Shown: positions 18,418-28,900 of the stretch, piece after piece
Layout: each line of letters begins with the position of its first letter
Numbering within the stretch: the stretch's first letter is position 1
NCBI RefSeq assembly: GCF_015277735.1
Contig: NZ_JADHDA010000005.1
Span: forward strand, 62,001-126,000
Source: Psychrobacter sp. NG254
GTDB lineage: Bacteria > Pseudomonadota > Gammaproteobacteria > Pseudomonadales > Moraxellaceae
Reading direction: 5' to 3'
DNA: 64,000 bases
The notes under the pieces: model-generated
Databases searched by the model: none
The model's input: the letters and a program-made list of their open reading frames with translations, nothing else
Told to the model about the DNA's origin: nothing
Position numbers and translations under genes: made by a program

Positions 18418-18574
18418 ATACTCATAAAAAATAGCCCAAATAAGAGAAAAGGGTGGCCAACCATCTTGCTTAGTGTGCATACATTGGATGAAGGAAAAGC
18501 TGTCATCTAAAATTAGATCCGCAAACAATACTTTTGATAACGCTTGATAATGACAAAAATATAGGGCAATTACA

Positions 18575-19309
18575 ATGTTACTCCTTCCAGAGGCTGTAAG
18601 CTTCGATAACCTATCAGTCGCTGTACCCACTTTTATTCGCCATCCTACGCTTAGAAAATTGGCTGAGCGAGTGCAACATGAAACCTTAAATGCACTGACG
18701 AGTCCTGCGATGTACGAGACTAATGACACCTCGTACAGCACGCGTATCTTGGATAGTCTGTATCAGACGCCGATTGCTGATGCCTCAATACTGGTCGCGA
18801 TTACCAATGAACGAAAGCCTAAGCTTCTATTGACGCGGCGTGCGGCACACATGAACAGCCATGCGAGTGAAGTATCTTGTGCAGGTGGTAAACATGAGGT
18901 TGGTGATGGTAATAACGTCGTCACTGCGTTACGTGAAGCCTGTGAAGAGACGGCACTACCACCCAATAAAGTTCAGCTTCTTGGGCAGCTGCCGATCCAA
19001 ACCTCTAAGAGTGGCATGAGCGTACGACCAATCGTCGCACTCATTGCCCCAGATCTGGTATTAGTTCCAGAGGCAGGAGAGATATCGCGTATATTTTGGG
19101 CAGATTTTGAGTCATTGGTGACGCAGCCAACGGTTGAGTATGAAATTGAATACACAATGCAAGAGCAGGCAGCCACTATCTTTACACCGAGCTGGCAAGT
19201 CGATGGTGAGACAGTGTGGGGACTAACAGGACGTGTGATTGCTAACCTATTAGAAACAGGGTTTGACCGACAGCTAGAGTGGTACTACCGCGTAGAAAAC
19301 AAACGCTGA
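18575..19309 (+). CDS. NUDIX hydrolase, CoA pyrophosphatase (NudL/YeaB) type
   Basis: 244 residues. The central segment LLLTRRAAHMNSHASEVSCAG resembles the CoA-pyrophosphatase signature ahead of the Nudix box. The box GGKHEVGDGNNVVTALREACEE keeps the R-E-x2-E-E metal ligands. Such enzymes split coenzyme A or its derivatives to 4'-phosphopantetheine and 3',5'-ADP. The N-terminal ~70 residues are not recognisable. No strong ribosome site; start taken as the first ATG. Convergent with the MpaB-like gene. Confidence 0.82.
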   Translation: MLLLPEAVSFDNLSVAVPTFIRHPTLRKLAERVQHETLNALTSPAMYETNDTSYSTRILDSLYQTPIADASILVAITNERKPKLLLTRRAAHMNSHASEVSCAGGKHEVGDGNNVVTALREACEETALPPNKVQLLGQLPIQTSKSGMSVRPIVALIAPDLVLVPEAGEISRIFWADFESLVTQPTVEYEIEYTMQEQAATIFTPSWQVDGETVWGLTGRVIANLLETGFDRQLEWYYRVENKR

Positions 19310-19319
19310 TAGATGTCGT

Positions 19320-19353
19320 CTACTTATAATAGTCATCTACTTATAATAGTCAT
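19320..19353. repeat. Tandem 17-bp duplication at a gene end
   Basis: CTACTTATAATAGTCAT occurs twice back to back (19320-19336 and 19337-19353). The second copy contains the stop codon of the leftward MpaB-like gene and the first lies just past it, so the protein end is unaffected. A simple slippage duplication. Confidence 0.9.
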
Positions 19354-20680
19354 CGTTCTTTTTTAGCCACCAGTTCATATTGTCTTGGCGCTGAGCACGA
19401 AAGGCTTCTAGCTTATCAGCAATAGTTTTATTGTGCTGCCGTGCGGTATCTAGTGCAAATAAAATAGGCACAGAAGACAGCACGCTAAATCGTATCTTCG
19501 ATTTTGGCAAATCCAACCCATCACCAATGTCATCACCGACCAAGGTGCGAGTGACACTGGCGTTGACCATCTCGACGAAACGTCCACGTCGATTATCTTC
19601 ACCCATTAACTGGCGTGGTAAGTCATGCAAGGCTTTTGCCAGTGGCTGTCCCATCTTAAAATCTAGCTGCTGAATGGATAGGTACGTATATAGCCACTCC
19701 CAGCATGCCGCTTCATCTTTTGGCAGACGATTTAAATCAACGCCCATCCAATAGCTGGCCAGATTCCAGAGATGCAAGATACCTTCGGCTTCTTCTGTGC
19801 TAATACGTGCGCCTAGAAGTCGTAAGCCGCGCATAATCAATAAGGAGAACTGTAAGTGGGTGGCAATCATATCGGTTTGATTGATAGGGATGCCCCAATA
19901 GTCAGTATTCCAGCTGCCATCAGGATTATGATGCTGATCAGCGCTTGGTATCACGCCTGTCGCTGCATTACCTTTACCTTTGAGTAAATTCTGCCGTACT
20001 AGAGTATGTATCTGACGTACTTTAATGGATTGTCGCCAGCCTTCAGAGCCAATGGCCAATACTTGATCGATAGATTTGCGCTGACTACGCGTGCCCATAT
20101 TCGAGTGTGGATGCTCAGACACCGCCAGTATATAAGCATAAGTACGCATGAGCCGTGGTAGTGCATCGTGCATCAGTGCACCCGTCTGAATGAGTGGCAG
20201 TGATAGGGCAGGGATGCTATAACCGGCCATCAGCGCGACATTACGCAGTAGCCAAATCAGCATGAGTGGATAGCGCCGATAAGCGACTGCACCAATCTGA
20301 GCAAGTCTGGGGTCAAACCAATCGGGATGACTGCCAAATTGCTCGGTTAGTGCGCTAAAGGATGGGTTGCTAGCAAGGTCGTTATCTGAGTCGCCTGCAA
20401 TAATGCTCTGCTGTAAGGGCTTTGCAAAACGGATATTTTCAGCGGCCAATGCATCTGCGAGCGGGTCACCGATATCGTAGCCTGCCACCATCTCTTCTAG
20501 CAGCGCAGGTGAGATAGCAAAGTCTTTTGGCAGCAGATAACTTTTAATCCGCTTCAAAACCTGTAGATCACTGTGGTCATCTATAGCCGTAGTGCGTCCG
20601 TGATGCTGATAAGAAGCCAGTAATGGAGGATGGTTATTGCCCGTGGAGGTACTTGCTGTATTGGTGGTTTTCTTATCCAT
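19337..20680 (-). CDS. MpaB/DUF2236 oxygenase-like protein
   Basis: 447 residues matching the DUF2236 family, which includes latex-clearing protein Lcp and fungal MpaB. Visible elements are DWFDPRLAQIGAVAYRR, a hydrophobic stretch around RNVALMAGYSIPALSLPLI, and QTDMIATHLQFSLLIMRGLRLLG. The family binds b-type haem and in known cases performs oxidative cleavage; the substrate here is unknown. There is no signal peptide. AAAGG lies about 10 bases before the ATG. The C-terminus is charged and Tyr-rich. Confidence 0.8.
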   Translation of the reverse strand: MDKKTTNTASTSTGNNHPPLLASYQHHGRTTAIDDHSDLQVLKRIKSYLLPKDFAISPALLEEMVAGYDIGDPLADALAAENIRFAKPLQQSIIAGDSDNDLASNPSFSALTEQFGSHPDWFDPRLAQIGAVAYRRYPLMLIWLLRNVALMAGYSIPALSLPLIQTGALMHDALPRLMRTYAYILAVSEHPHSNMGTRSQRKSIDQVLAIGSEGWRQSIKVRQIHTLVRQNLLKGKGNAATGVIPSADQHHNPDGSWNTDYWGIPINQTDMIATHLQFSLLIMRGLRLLGARISTEEAEGILHLWNLASYWMGVDLNRLPKDEAACWEWLYTYLSIQQLDFKMGQPLAKALHDLPRQLMGEDNRRGRFVEMVNASVTRTLVGDDIGDGLDLPKSKIRFSVLSSVPILFALDTARQHNKTIADKLEAFRAQRQDNMNWWLKKNDDYYK

Positions 20681-20762
20681 GTTATCAAGTACCTTTTTAA
20701 TTAAACACCCTTATGCTTAAACGCTAGGATAGTATCTGTACTGTGGCTGGGATTTATACTAA

Positions 20763-21356
20763 TTACTGATACGAGCGAATAGATGAATCCAATTGCTTTT
20801 GAGTAGATTGGATGCGCCGCTTCGTCTGACGAATCTCCTCAGAGAGGGAGAGCAATCTTGCACGGGCTTCTTTTTCATTAGCGAAGTCTAACATTGCACC
20901 ACCTTCGAGCTTATCAAATTCTGCTTGATAAGTGTATAACAGGCGTTTGTCTTCATCCAATTGACTGTCCAGCTTATAGTAATCGAGACCTTGCTGATTG
21001 GCTTGTTGCAGCACACGGGCGTTAGTGACAGGACAGACAGTGTTTAACTGACGGCCGCGCCTGCCAACGTTATAAGCATTATTGACAGTACAGTACTGCT
21101 TAAGCCCACTCTGACGACCACGCTCCCATGACTGATAATCAGGGGCTACGCCGGCTTTGGCACAAGCTTTGGTATGAGAGGCCAGACGGTCTGAGTGGTA
21201 ACCTGCGACACCATCGTTGTAGCCAATGGTTTGCCAGTCACCGACCACACATTCTTGTTTAGAGAGCGTGGCACAGCCTGAGAGTAGGTAGACACTGCTA
21301 ATGATAGACAGTCCTAAGGCAAGCTGACGTATGACATGATGTACAGAGCGGTACAT
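20763..21356 (-). CDS. DUF2799 outer-membrane-type lipoprotein
   Basis: 197 residues. A signal peptide ends in the lipobox LLSGC with Cys28 as the lipidated residue. The mature part carries the DUF2799 pattern (WQTIGYNDGVAGY, YQSWERGRQSGLKQYC, NAYNVGRRG), followed by a predicted coiled coil (about 135-197) rich in Glu, Lys and Gln. Six Cys are visible in the mature part, besides the lipid Cys. Function unknown for the family. Confidence 0.82.
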   Translation of the reverse strand: MYRSVHHVIRQLALGLSIISSVYLLSGCATLSKQECVVGDWQTIGYNDGVAGYHSDRLASHTKACAKAGVAPDYQSWERGRQSGLKQYCTVNNAYNVGRRGRQLNTVCPVTNARVLQQANQQGLDYYKLDSQLDEDKRLLYTYQAEFDKLEGGAMLDFANEKEARARLLSLSEEIRQTKRRIQSTQKQLDSSIRSYQ

Positions 21357-21477
21357 AGTGATTCCCTATAGCCAATATTATCAATGAATATCAATCAATT
21401 TACGCTGATGGTCTGTTCTGATTAAGCTAAGTCCATATTGCCTACCAAGCAACTCAGCAGTATTTTTGTAGATAATA

Positions 21478-21516
21478 AAAAGCGACTTACAAGCGTCGTG
21501 CTCATAAGTCGCTCGT
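21478..21516 (-). terminator. Terminator of nhaA
   Basis: On the minus strand AGCGACTTA...TAAGTCGCT followed by TTTTTATT, just past the nhaA stop. Perfect 9-bp stem with a ~15-base loop. Confidence 0.75.
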
Positions 21517-21523
21517 TTTGATA

Positions 21524-22726
21524 TTAATGAGAGCGGGTCAAATCAACGGATGTGCCACTGGCATTATCTTTCAAGCTCACCTTGAGCATGATGTAACCTG
21601 CGATACCTGAAACAATTGAACCCATGATGATGCCTAAGCGCTCATCAAACATGGTCGCCTCGCCAGCGAACGCTAAGCCACCAATGAACAAGCTCATGGT
21701 AAAACCAACCCCGCACAATAGCGCTGCGCCATATATTTGCTTGTAGTCCATGCCTTTTGGCATGGTTGAGATACCAAGCTTAAAGATTAACCAGCACATG
21801 AACATCACACCCAACTGCTTACCGATGAACAGACCTGCCGCGATACCTAGCGGTACTGAGTGGAATAGCTCAGCCATGCCTGCTCCTTCAAGCGATATAC
21901 CCGAGTTGGCAAAGGCAAATAGAGGCAAAATACCAAACGCCACCGAGTTATGTAAATCGTGCTCTAGCTCCTCAAGCGGAGAGTGCTCAGGATCGGTACG
22001 GTCAAACATCGGTATAAACAGCGCTAGCACCACACCGGCTAAGGTCGCATGTATGCCTGACTTGAGCACGGCAATCCACATAATCAGACCAATCAAGAGA
22101 TAAGGTGTGATATTGGTGACGTTACGGCGATTAAGAACATATAAGAACGGCAAACATAGGCCAGCCACAGCTAGTGACTCTAATGACAGCTCACTGGTAT
22201 AAAACAAAGCGATGATCAAAATGGCGCCGATATCATCAAAAATCGCAATAGAGACCAAAAATACTTTTAGAGAATTGGGTACACGATTACCGAGTAAGCT
22301 TAAGATGCCGAGGGCAAAAGCAATGTCCGTTGCGGCAGGGATGGCCCACCCTTTCCAAAACTCAGGCTCATTGTAGTTAAACAGTAGATAAACAACTGCT
22401 GGCATGATCATACCGCCGAGTGCTGCACCGGCTGGCAAGATGATTTGTTTGACGTTAGACAGCTCGCCAATCAGCACTTCGCGCTTGAGCTCTAGCCCGA
22501 CCAAGAAAAAGAAAACGGCCATCAGACCGTCATTGATCCAGTGGTGAGCATCTTTGGCAATCGCGAACTCACCAATTTGAATGGAGACAGGCGCGTGAAT
22601 AAAACCTTCGTACCATACGTTGAGAGGGGAGTTGGCAATGATCATTGCAGCAATGGCAGCCAAGGCTAAAACGATACCGCCCGCTGCTTCAAACTCAAAA
22701 AACGCCTTAATCCTTCGTATTGCCAT
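21524..22726 (-). CDS. nhaA: Na+/H+ antiporter NhaA
   Basis: 400 residues, the usual NhaA size, with about 12 membrane helices. The functional core is clear: [11 protein letters not shown] carries the helix-IV Asp and [12 protein letters not shown] the Asp pair of helix V that binds sodium. The N-terminal [13 protein letters not shown] and [10 protein letters not shown] loop are also typical. It exchanges internal Na+ for external protons, important for salt and alkaline pH tolerance. GGGGATG precedes the start. Single gene with its own terminator; no nhaR is adjacent. Confidence 0.97.
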   Translation of the reverse strand: MAIRRIKAFFEFEAAGGIVLALAAIAAMIIANSPLNVWYEGFIHAPVSIQIGEFAIAKDAHHWINDGLMAVFFFLVGLELKREVLIGELSNVKQIILPAGAALGGMIMPAVVYLLFNYNEPEFWKGWAIPAATDIAFALGILSLLGNRVPNSLKVFLVSIAIFDDIGAILIIALFYTSELSLESLAVAGLCLPFLYVLNRRNVTNITPYLLIGLIMWIAVLKSGIHATLAGVVLALFIPMFDRTDPEHSPLEELEHDLHNSVAFGILPLFAFANSGISLEGAGMAELFHSVPLGIAAGLFIGKQLGVMFMCWLIFKLGISTMPKGMDYKQIYGAALLCGVGFTMSLFIGGLAFAGEATMFDERLGIIMGSIVSGIAGYIMLKVSLKDNASGTSVDLTRSH

Positions 22727-23316
22727 ATCATCCCCGTTTGCTAAATATAATTCACTAAATCATTCAATAACTTCAAATGTCTGTCTCGCTGTTTGTCTCA
22801 CGATAGCAGATAGACCCTAACAGTTTCTCATACTCTTATTAATATAAACAACAAAATACGTTGAGCGAAGACCATCCGCTCGCTTTTTTATATCAATAAC
22901 AGCAATATTATAAAGGGGATATGAAGGTCAATACAGTTGTAAGTCGTTAAATCTTTTTAAAAAAATATTTTTTGTGCACAAGTGTTGGTATCCTACTCGA
23001 CAAATCTGGCAAACTTTATGATGTTTTTGGCGCTTTTGTCTTTATAATGACCGAGGCTTGATGCCCTTACATAGTCAAAGAAGTCTAAAATTGGTACAAG
23101 GCAGCCGACTGCAGATTGTACAAGTAGTACATCTAAGGAGGGTAACGCCGTAGCGGTTTAGCAGTTCGCTGACTATAGTGGACGTACTGGGTGCTATTTT
23201 TTGAGTTTACAACAATTATAATCTGGTCTGAGCAGCATCCTATAGTCCAATCAAAAATACCATCGTAGCTTTTTTCTTATTCTTTTTTTTATCACAACAT
23301 CTTGCAGGTCAGGGTC
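22727..23316. other. Intergenic region between nhaA and a TSUP gene
   Basis: AT-rich, with promoters expected for both divergent genes and a full ~106-bp repeat at 23071-23176. A short TATAGTCCAATC near 23241 looks like a lone repeat terminus. No gene seen. Confidence 0.6.
23071..23176 (+). repeat. ~106-bp intergenic repeat, copy A
   Basis: ATAGTCAAAGAAGTCTAAAA at the left end and CGCTGACTAT at the right, with core ACAAGGCAGCCGACTGCAGA and GTAACGCCGTAGCGGTTTAG. Same length as copy B at 39101-39206. Confidence 0.85.
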
Positions 23317-24072
23317 ATGGATTTATCATTCTCGTTAGAGGTTATTTTAATGCTCACTGCGGTGGCGGCATTGGCAGGGTTTATTGATGCGATCGCTGGC
23401 GGCGGCGGTTTACTGACCATACCAGCCATGCTACTGGCCAATATCCCACCAGTACTCACGCTAGGTACCAATAAGCTACAAGCGGCATCAGGTGCATTAG
23501 CAGCATCCATTACGATGATTCGAAAAGGTGTCGTAAAGCCGCAACGTATAAGAGTAGGTATTATTGCTGCTTTTATTGGTTCCGTTATTGGTACGATTGC
23601 CGTTCAGATGTCGCCACCAGATTTGCTCGAAAAGCTGATTCCGTTTTTGATTGCCGCTATTGGTATCTATACGTTGTTTGCCCCTAGACTTGGTGAAGTA
23701 GAAGCAGCACCGCGTATATCCGAAAGTAAATGGCAAAAAGTCGTTGCACCAATCATTGGTTTTTACGATGGTTATATTGGGCCAGGCACGGGCATGTTTT
23801 TTGCGCTCGGTAATGTGGCATTGCGCGGTCGACAGATTATAGAAGCGACAGGCGCTGCAAAAGTATTGAATCTATCGACCAATATTGGTTCATTGATATT
23901 CTTTATTTTGGGTGGCAATGTACTGTGGAAAGTAGGACTGGCCATGATGGTTGGACAAACGATAGGGGCATACTTTGGTTCCCATATGGTAGTCAAGGGC
24001 GGTAGTAAGCTGATTCGTCCGATGATCGTGGTGGTGTGTTTGGCGATGATTACTAAATACGTATTTGGCTAA
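23317..24072 (+). CDS. TSUP family (TauE/SafE, YfcA-like) membrane permease
   Basis: 251 residues with about eight membrane helices. The family signature is visible twice: GFIDAIAGGGGLLTIPAMLL near the N-terminus and FYDGYIGPGTGMFFALGNVAL in the middle, with LGTNKLQA between them. The TSUP family exports or imports sulfonates, sulfite or related organic anions; the substrate is unknown. I chose the ATG at 23317; an in-frame TTG at 23302 would add five residues. Confidence 0.9.
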   Translation: MDLSFSLEVILMLTAVAALAGFIDAIAGGGGLLTIPAMLLANIPPVLTLGTNKLQAASGALAASITMIRKGVVKPQRIRVGIIAAFIGSVIGTIAVQMSPPDLLEKLIPFLIAAIGIYTLFAPRLGEVEAAPRISESKWQKVVAPIIGFYDGYIGPGTGMFFALGNVALRGRQIIEATGAAKVLNLSTNIGSLIFFILGGNVLWKVGLAMMVGQTIGAYFGSHMVVKGGSKLIRPMIVVVCLAMITKYVFG

Positions 24073-24103
24073 TTAGTTGTTGGTTTTACTGGTTATTGAT
24101 TAT

Positions 24104-24140
24104 AAAAAAACCTCAGCCAATTTTGACTGAGGTTTTTATT
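24104..24140. terminator. Bidirectional terminator
   Basis: AAAAACCTCAG...CTGAGGTTTTT stem with A/T runs on each side, between the convergent TSUP and symporter genes. Confidence 0.9.
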
Positions 24141-24167
24141 TTATGGACGTCTCTTTAGCAAGCGTGG

Positions 24168-25544
24168 TTAGCTGCGACGATCGACATCATCATACTCGCT
24201 ACCCATGATGCCATCACTAAAGACTTCAGAGAATTCACGCTCGTTGTCTTCATCGATATGACCATCGAACACATCCTTTGCACCAGCATTAGGATCGTTA
24301 TAAATAGCCAAATCCATTTTACCTTCTGATTTTGCCACGATGGCTGTTACAGCAGCATCACCACCTACGTTCACAGCAGTGCGTAGCATGTCTAGGATAC
24401 GGTCAACACCTAGGATCAGACCAATACCTTCGATTGGCAAACCAACTTGTGCAAATACCATCGATAGCATAATCAAGCCAACACCCGGTACACCAGCGGT
24501 ACCGACAGAGGCCAATACTGACATCAAGATAACGGTTAGGTATTCTGTTATACCCAAATCAATGCCATAAATATTGGCAATGAAGATGGTCGCAGTACCT
24601 TGCATGATTGCCGTACCATCCATGTTGATGGTGGCACCAAAAGGAACGGTGAACGAGGCAACAGAGTTATTGACACCCATACGCTTGGTAACGGTACGTA
24701 AGGTAATAGGAATCGTCGCGTTTGAGCTTGAAGTGCTGAATGCAAAAATCTGTACTTCACGCATTTTTGCCAAAAAGGTTTTGATTGATAAGCCTGAACC
24801 AAGTTTTAGGACAATCATCATGGTGACAAAGAAATGGAATGCCAATGAGCCGATCAATACAGCCACATAACCCAGCAATGACCAAATCAAATCTAAGCCA
24901 AGCTCTGCCATGGCTTTAGTCAATAGTGCAAAGACACCGTAAGGAGCTAGGTTCATAATGATTGTCACCATTTTTAAGATGACTTCATTGATAAGCTCTA
25001 AACTTTTAACCAAGCCTTTAGCAGGCTTGCCAACCATCAATATACTAACGCCAATCAAAATCGCAAAGAAAATGATGGATAACATATCGCCATTGGCCAT
25101 CGCACTGATGGGGTTCGATGGGATAATGTTAGAAAACACGTCAAGAAGTGGTGGCGCAGACGCGGCTTCAAAGGTAGCATCAGTACCGATGTCCATACCT
25201 TTACCGATACCAAACAGAACACCAAGTCCAATCGCTGTAGCAATTGCCAATGCCGTGGTGAACATATAGATCATAAAGGTTTTGGTACCAATACGACCAA
25301 GTAGACGAATATCACCAATACCGCAAACACCGCAAATCAATGAGATAAGTACTAGTGGTACGACCAGCATTTTGAGTGAGTTAACAAACAGCTTGCCAAT
25401 AATAGCGAGGAAGCCGTTTGTAATATACGTATTAACAAAGCCGCCTTCAGCATTTAGTCCGGAATAGTTTAAAAACAAACCCAGTATGATACCGAGCGCC
25501 ATGGCAACCATGATCTTGCCCGTCAGTCCCATATTTTTCCACAT
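24168..25544 (-). CDS. Dicarboxylate/amino acid:cation symporter (DAACS family)
   Basis: 458 residues. Glutamate-transporter-type features: the Ser-rich hairpin SSSSNATIP, the NMDGTA motif in ATINMDGTAIMQG, the second hairpin LASVGTAGVPGVGLIML, and ILDMLRTAVNVGGDAAVTAIVA. It imports dicarboxylates or acidic/neutral amino acids with Na+ or H+; the exact substrate cannot be read off. The start at 25544 follows AAAGGATAGAGG; an upstream in-frame start (25589) lacks support. The last ~45 residues form an Asp/Glu-rich tail (EDNEREFSEVF) beyond the transport domain. Confidence 0.92.
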   Translation of the reverse strand: MWKNMGLTGKIMVAMALGIILGLFLNYSGLNAEGGFVNTYITNGFLAIIGKLFVNSLKMLVVPLVLISLICGVCGIGDIRLLGRIGTKTFMIYMFTTALAIATAIGLGVLFGIGKGMDIGTDATFEAASAPPLLDVFSNIIPSNPISAMANGDMLSIIFFAILIGVSILMVGKPAKGLVKSLELINEVILKMVTIIMNLAPYGVFALLTKAMAELGLDLIWSLLGYVAVLIGSLAFHFFVTMMIVLKLGSGLSIKTFLAKMREVQIFAFSTSSSNATIPITLRTVTKRMGVNNSVASFTVPFGATINMDGTAIMQGTATIFIANIYGIDLGITEYLTVILMSVLASVGTAGVPGVGLIMLSMVFAQVGLPIEGIGLILGVDRILDMLRTAVNVGGDAAVTAIVAKSEGKMDLAIYNDPNAGAKDVFDGHIDEDNEREFSEVFSDGIMGSEYDDVDRRS

Positions 25545-25943
25545 AACCTCTATCCTTTTGTGTACAACGTCCAATAGCAGGTATGGCAATAAATCAATGC
25601 ATAAATGATTGTTGTTTCTACACCCGATCTTGCTACGTCTATAAATTTTGATTGGTCATTTTATGTCAGGTTCTCAAACAATATAAAATAATTGTTAAGG
25701 TAACTGCAACATTTTTTTATGATTCAGCCGAGATAAACCCAATAATAAAGCTGCTTATAAGGCTACCCACGATTTGAAGAGAGCAGATAATACTGCTTTT
25801 TTCCACTAATGATAAGCAAAAGTTTTTGTTTGTAACCAAAAAAAGACTGCCCAAATTGGACAGTCTTTTTAAATTAAACAATAGTTATGTAGAATTTGAG
25901 AATTTTACCTCTTGAATACGGTTATATTTATATATTGCCGCAT
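25545..25943. other. Intergenic region between symporter and fadE
   Basis: Holds the fadE terminator (25836-25872) and, upstream of the symporter, AT-rich DNA that should contain its promoter. Nothing else recognisable. Confidence 0.6.
25836..25872 (-). terminator. Terminator downstream of fadE
   Basis: AAAAGACTG...CAGTCTTTT stem (with CCC/GGA partly pairing inside) and A/T runs, about 70 bases past the fadE stop on the minus strand. Confidence 0.85.
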
Positions 25944-28900
25944 TTACACATTATCACTTTCATCGCGACGCAGACCATCTCGCCACTTGCTATCGGATGA
26001 AGATGGTTTCTCTACGTTATCTTCTACCTGTGGGTTTTCAATGCTATCCAGATTATTGGATTTTTGTACGCTGTCATTCACAACGTCAAAATGGTCAGGT
26101 TTGTCAGCGCTATCCACGCTATCAGAATTTTCAGCATTGTATTTATTGAGTCGATGGTTATTACTCATGCGTTCGCTTAAATGCGATTCTGCATCACGGT
26201 AACGAGGATCAAGTGCTTCTGTCTCAGGATCAGAGTCTTCAAAGTCAGTCTGCGCCTGTACTTCTTCAACAGTATCCTGCTCAGCAACCATTTCGACATC
26301 ACCGTCAACCTCATAACCATGATCAGGGTTGGCATCACCTGTTGGTTTATCGGTACTAGTAGAAACATCGGCATCAGTAAAAGTGTTTAAGTCATCATCT
26401 AGCGCATCGCTATCAGTCGCAATACCATTTCGAGCTTGTGCCGCACTTTTTAGTTCAGCATAGTCAGTCAGCTGCTGTACAGCATTGTCGAGGCTATGTG
26501 GATTGGCGCGTTCTTGAACCTGTGATAGATGTTCATCGAAGACATCAGTCAATAACGAGTCAAAGCGTATGGCATTATATTGAATAAGCACTTCAGCTTC
26601 TTCTTCAGTGATGTCTTCATTTTGACTGGCATGCACGACATGATCTTCAAAGGTAAGTCCTTCAAAACTGTCTTGATGCTCAGCCTTTTTAAACTTCTGC
26701 CATAACGGTTCGATGCTGGTCAAGGTCTGATACGCATGCTCCATACGCCCAGTCACATCGTCTGCATCGGTATTGTAGTAGACCATGGTTTTAAGGTAGT
26801 CGCGGAATGGGTTTGCTGCAAAATCATCCATAAAAGTATCACCCAACTGGCGTTTGAGCTCATCACTTGGCGGCGTAAAGATACGACCACTTGGGAAAGT
26901 CACAAAGCTCACGACGTTGGCTGCTAGACGGTTAGGGAAGTTGGCAAAGAAGGAAACAAAGGCTTCTTGAATGGTGTACAAGCTGTTCTGTAGGGCGACT
27001 TCGGCATGTAAACGCTCAGACGCTGATTTACTGCCATGTTCATAAAACTGCAAAATAGCCGTCGCAATAAACAAGTGACTATGAATATCTGATAAGCGAC
27101 CAGAAAGCATCTCTTTACGTTTTAAGTCACCTGCCAGTAGTCCTAGCGCCATATCGGCGGTCAAGGCAAAGCCCGCACTTAAGCGGTTAATGTGTTTGTA
27201 GTAGGGACGGGTAAAGCTGTCTGCAAAGCTTGGTGCATTATTACTGCCACCGACATAGCCTGCAATAAATGCTTTGGCACCGCGATTAAAGGTATAGCCT
27301 AGATGCTTAAAGAACAGAACATCAAACTCTTTGGTGGCTGCTTCCTTGTCTTCGCTTTGTAATAGCTGTAGCTCATCAAATAGATAAGGATGGCAACGCA
27401 TCGCGCCTTGACCAAAAATCATCAGCGAGCGGGTCAGTATGTTTGCACCCTCGACCGTGATAGACACAGGAATCGCTTGATACGGCGTTGCCAAAAAGTT
27501 GCGTGGCCCCATTTGTACCGCTCGACCACCAACCACATCCATACCATCATTAATCACACTACGCATGGTCTCAGTGGCATAGTATTTTGCCATCGCGGTC
27601 ATTACTGATGGCGTGCCGCCTTGGTTCAGTCCACACGTGACGAGATGACGAAATGCTTCTAGCATATAAGTGTTACTGGCCATGCGACTTGTCGCGTCTT
27701 GTACCCCTTCAAACTTACCAACAGAGATTTTGAACTGTTCACGAACCTTGGCAAATGCTCCGACAGACAGATACGTCATCTCACTGGCGGACGTGGACAG
27801 TGCTGGTAGCGAGATACCGCGACCGACACCCAAGCATTCCATCAGCATGCGCCAACCGCGGCCTGCGTTTTCGACCCCGCCGATGATGTAATCTAAAGGA
27901 ATAAAGACATCTTTGCCATCGACCGTACCATTCATGAATGGCGAGCCGATTGGATTGTGGCGTGGGCCTGTCACGACACCCTCATGATTGGCAGGAACCA
28001 ATGCACAGGTGATGCCATAATCGGTTTTTTTAGGATCGCCTAATAAGCCTTCTGGGTCATGCATCTTGAATGCCAAACCAACAACAGTAGCAACAGGTGC
28101 CAAGGTAATCCAACGCTTTGAGAAATTCATACGCAGACCAAGTACTTGCGCGCCTTCGTGCATGCCGTAGCAGACCACACCTGTATCAGGAATCGCGCCT
28201 GCATCAGAGCCTGCTTCTGGTCCAGTCAGACCAAAGCAAGGCACCTCATCGCCTTTGGCCAGACCAGGTAGCCAGCGCTGTTTTTGCGCGTCTGTGCCAT
28301 AGTGCATCAGTAGCTCACCAGGTCCGAGTGAGTTTGGCACCATACAGGTCACCGCAGCAGTGGGTGAGCGCGAGGCGATTTTGCTCATGATACGGCTTTG
28401 GGCATATGAGCTAAAATCCAATCCACCAAACTCTTTTGGAATAATCAGACCTAAAAAGCCATTGGCTTTAATAAATTGCCACGCCTCAGGGGATAAGTCT
28501 TTATCTTCATGCTGTATTTTCCATTCATCGAGCATGCCGCACAGCACTTCTACTTCATTGTCGATAAAGCTCTGTTCTTCTTCTGATAGCTGTGGATAGG
28601 GATAATTGGCAAAAGTGTCCCAGTTAGGCGCACCCATAAACAGCTCTTTTTCCCACCAGCTAGTGCCCGCATCTAATGCTTCGCGCTCAGTATCACTCAT
28701 ACTTGGCATCGCACCGCCTAGCGCTTTGTAGACAGGCTTGGTAATTAATGACTGGCGAACAGAGGAGATGAGTAATACTAAGCAGAGCAACGCCATTGGC
28801 AAGCCCAAGATCAATGACCATGGGCTAATAACTGCGGTGATGACCACAGTGACGAGGACAGTGATACTGCCAGTGACTCGTGACAGCGACAGCAAAAAAA

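Larger units (their letters stand above)
17621..18574. other. 950-bp repeat-filled intergenic region
   Basis: No convincing gene. It holds two adjacent copies of the ~106-bp repeat, one 174-bp MITE-like element and a third, inverted copy of the ~106-bp repeat, separated by AT-rich spacers. A frame on the minus strand (18400-18741) overlaps the NUDIX gene and lacks any recognisable feature. Confidence 0.7.

Noticed and set aside
18400..18741. 113-residue minus-strand frame
   Set aside because: Half lies over the NUDIX gene and half over repeat copy C; no motif and no ribosome site.
19320..19353. 17-bp tandem duplication considered as an attachment-site duplication
   Set aside because: Copies are back to back with no inserted element and no tRNA or integrase nearby; simple slippage is enough.
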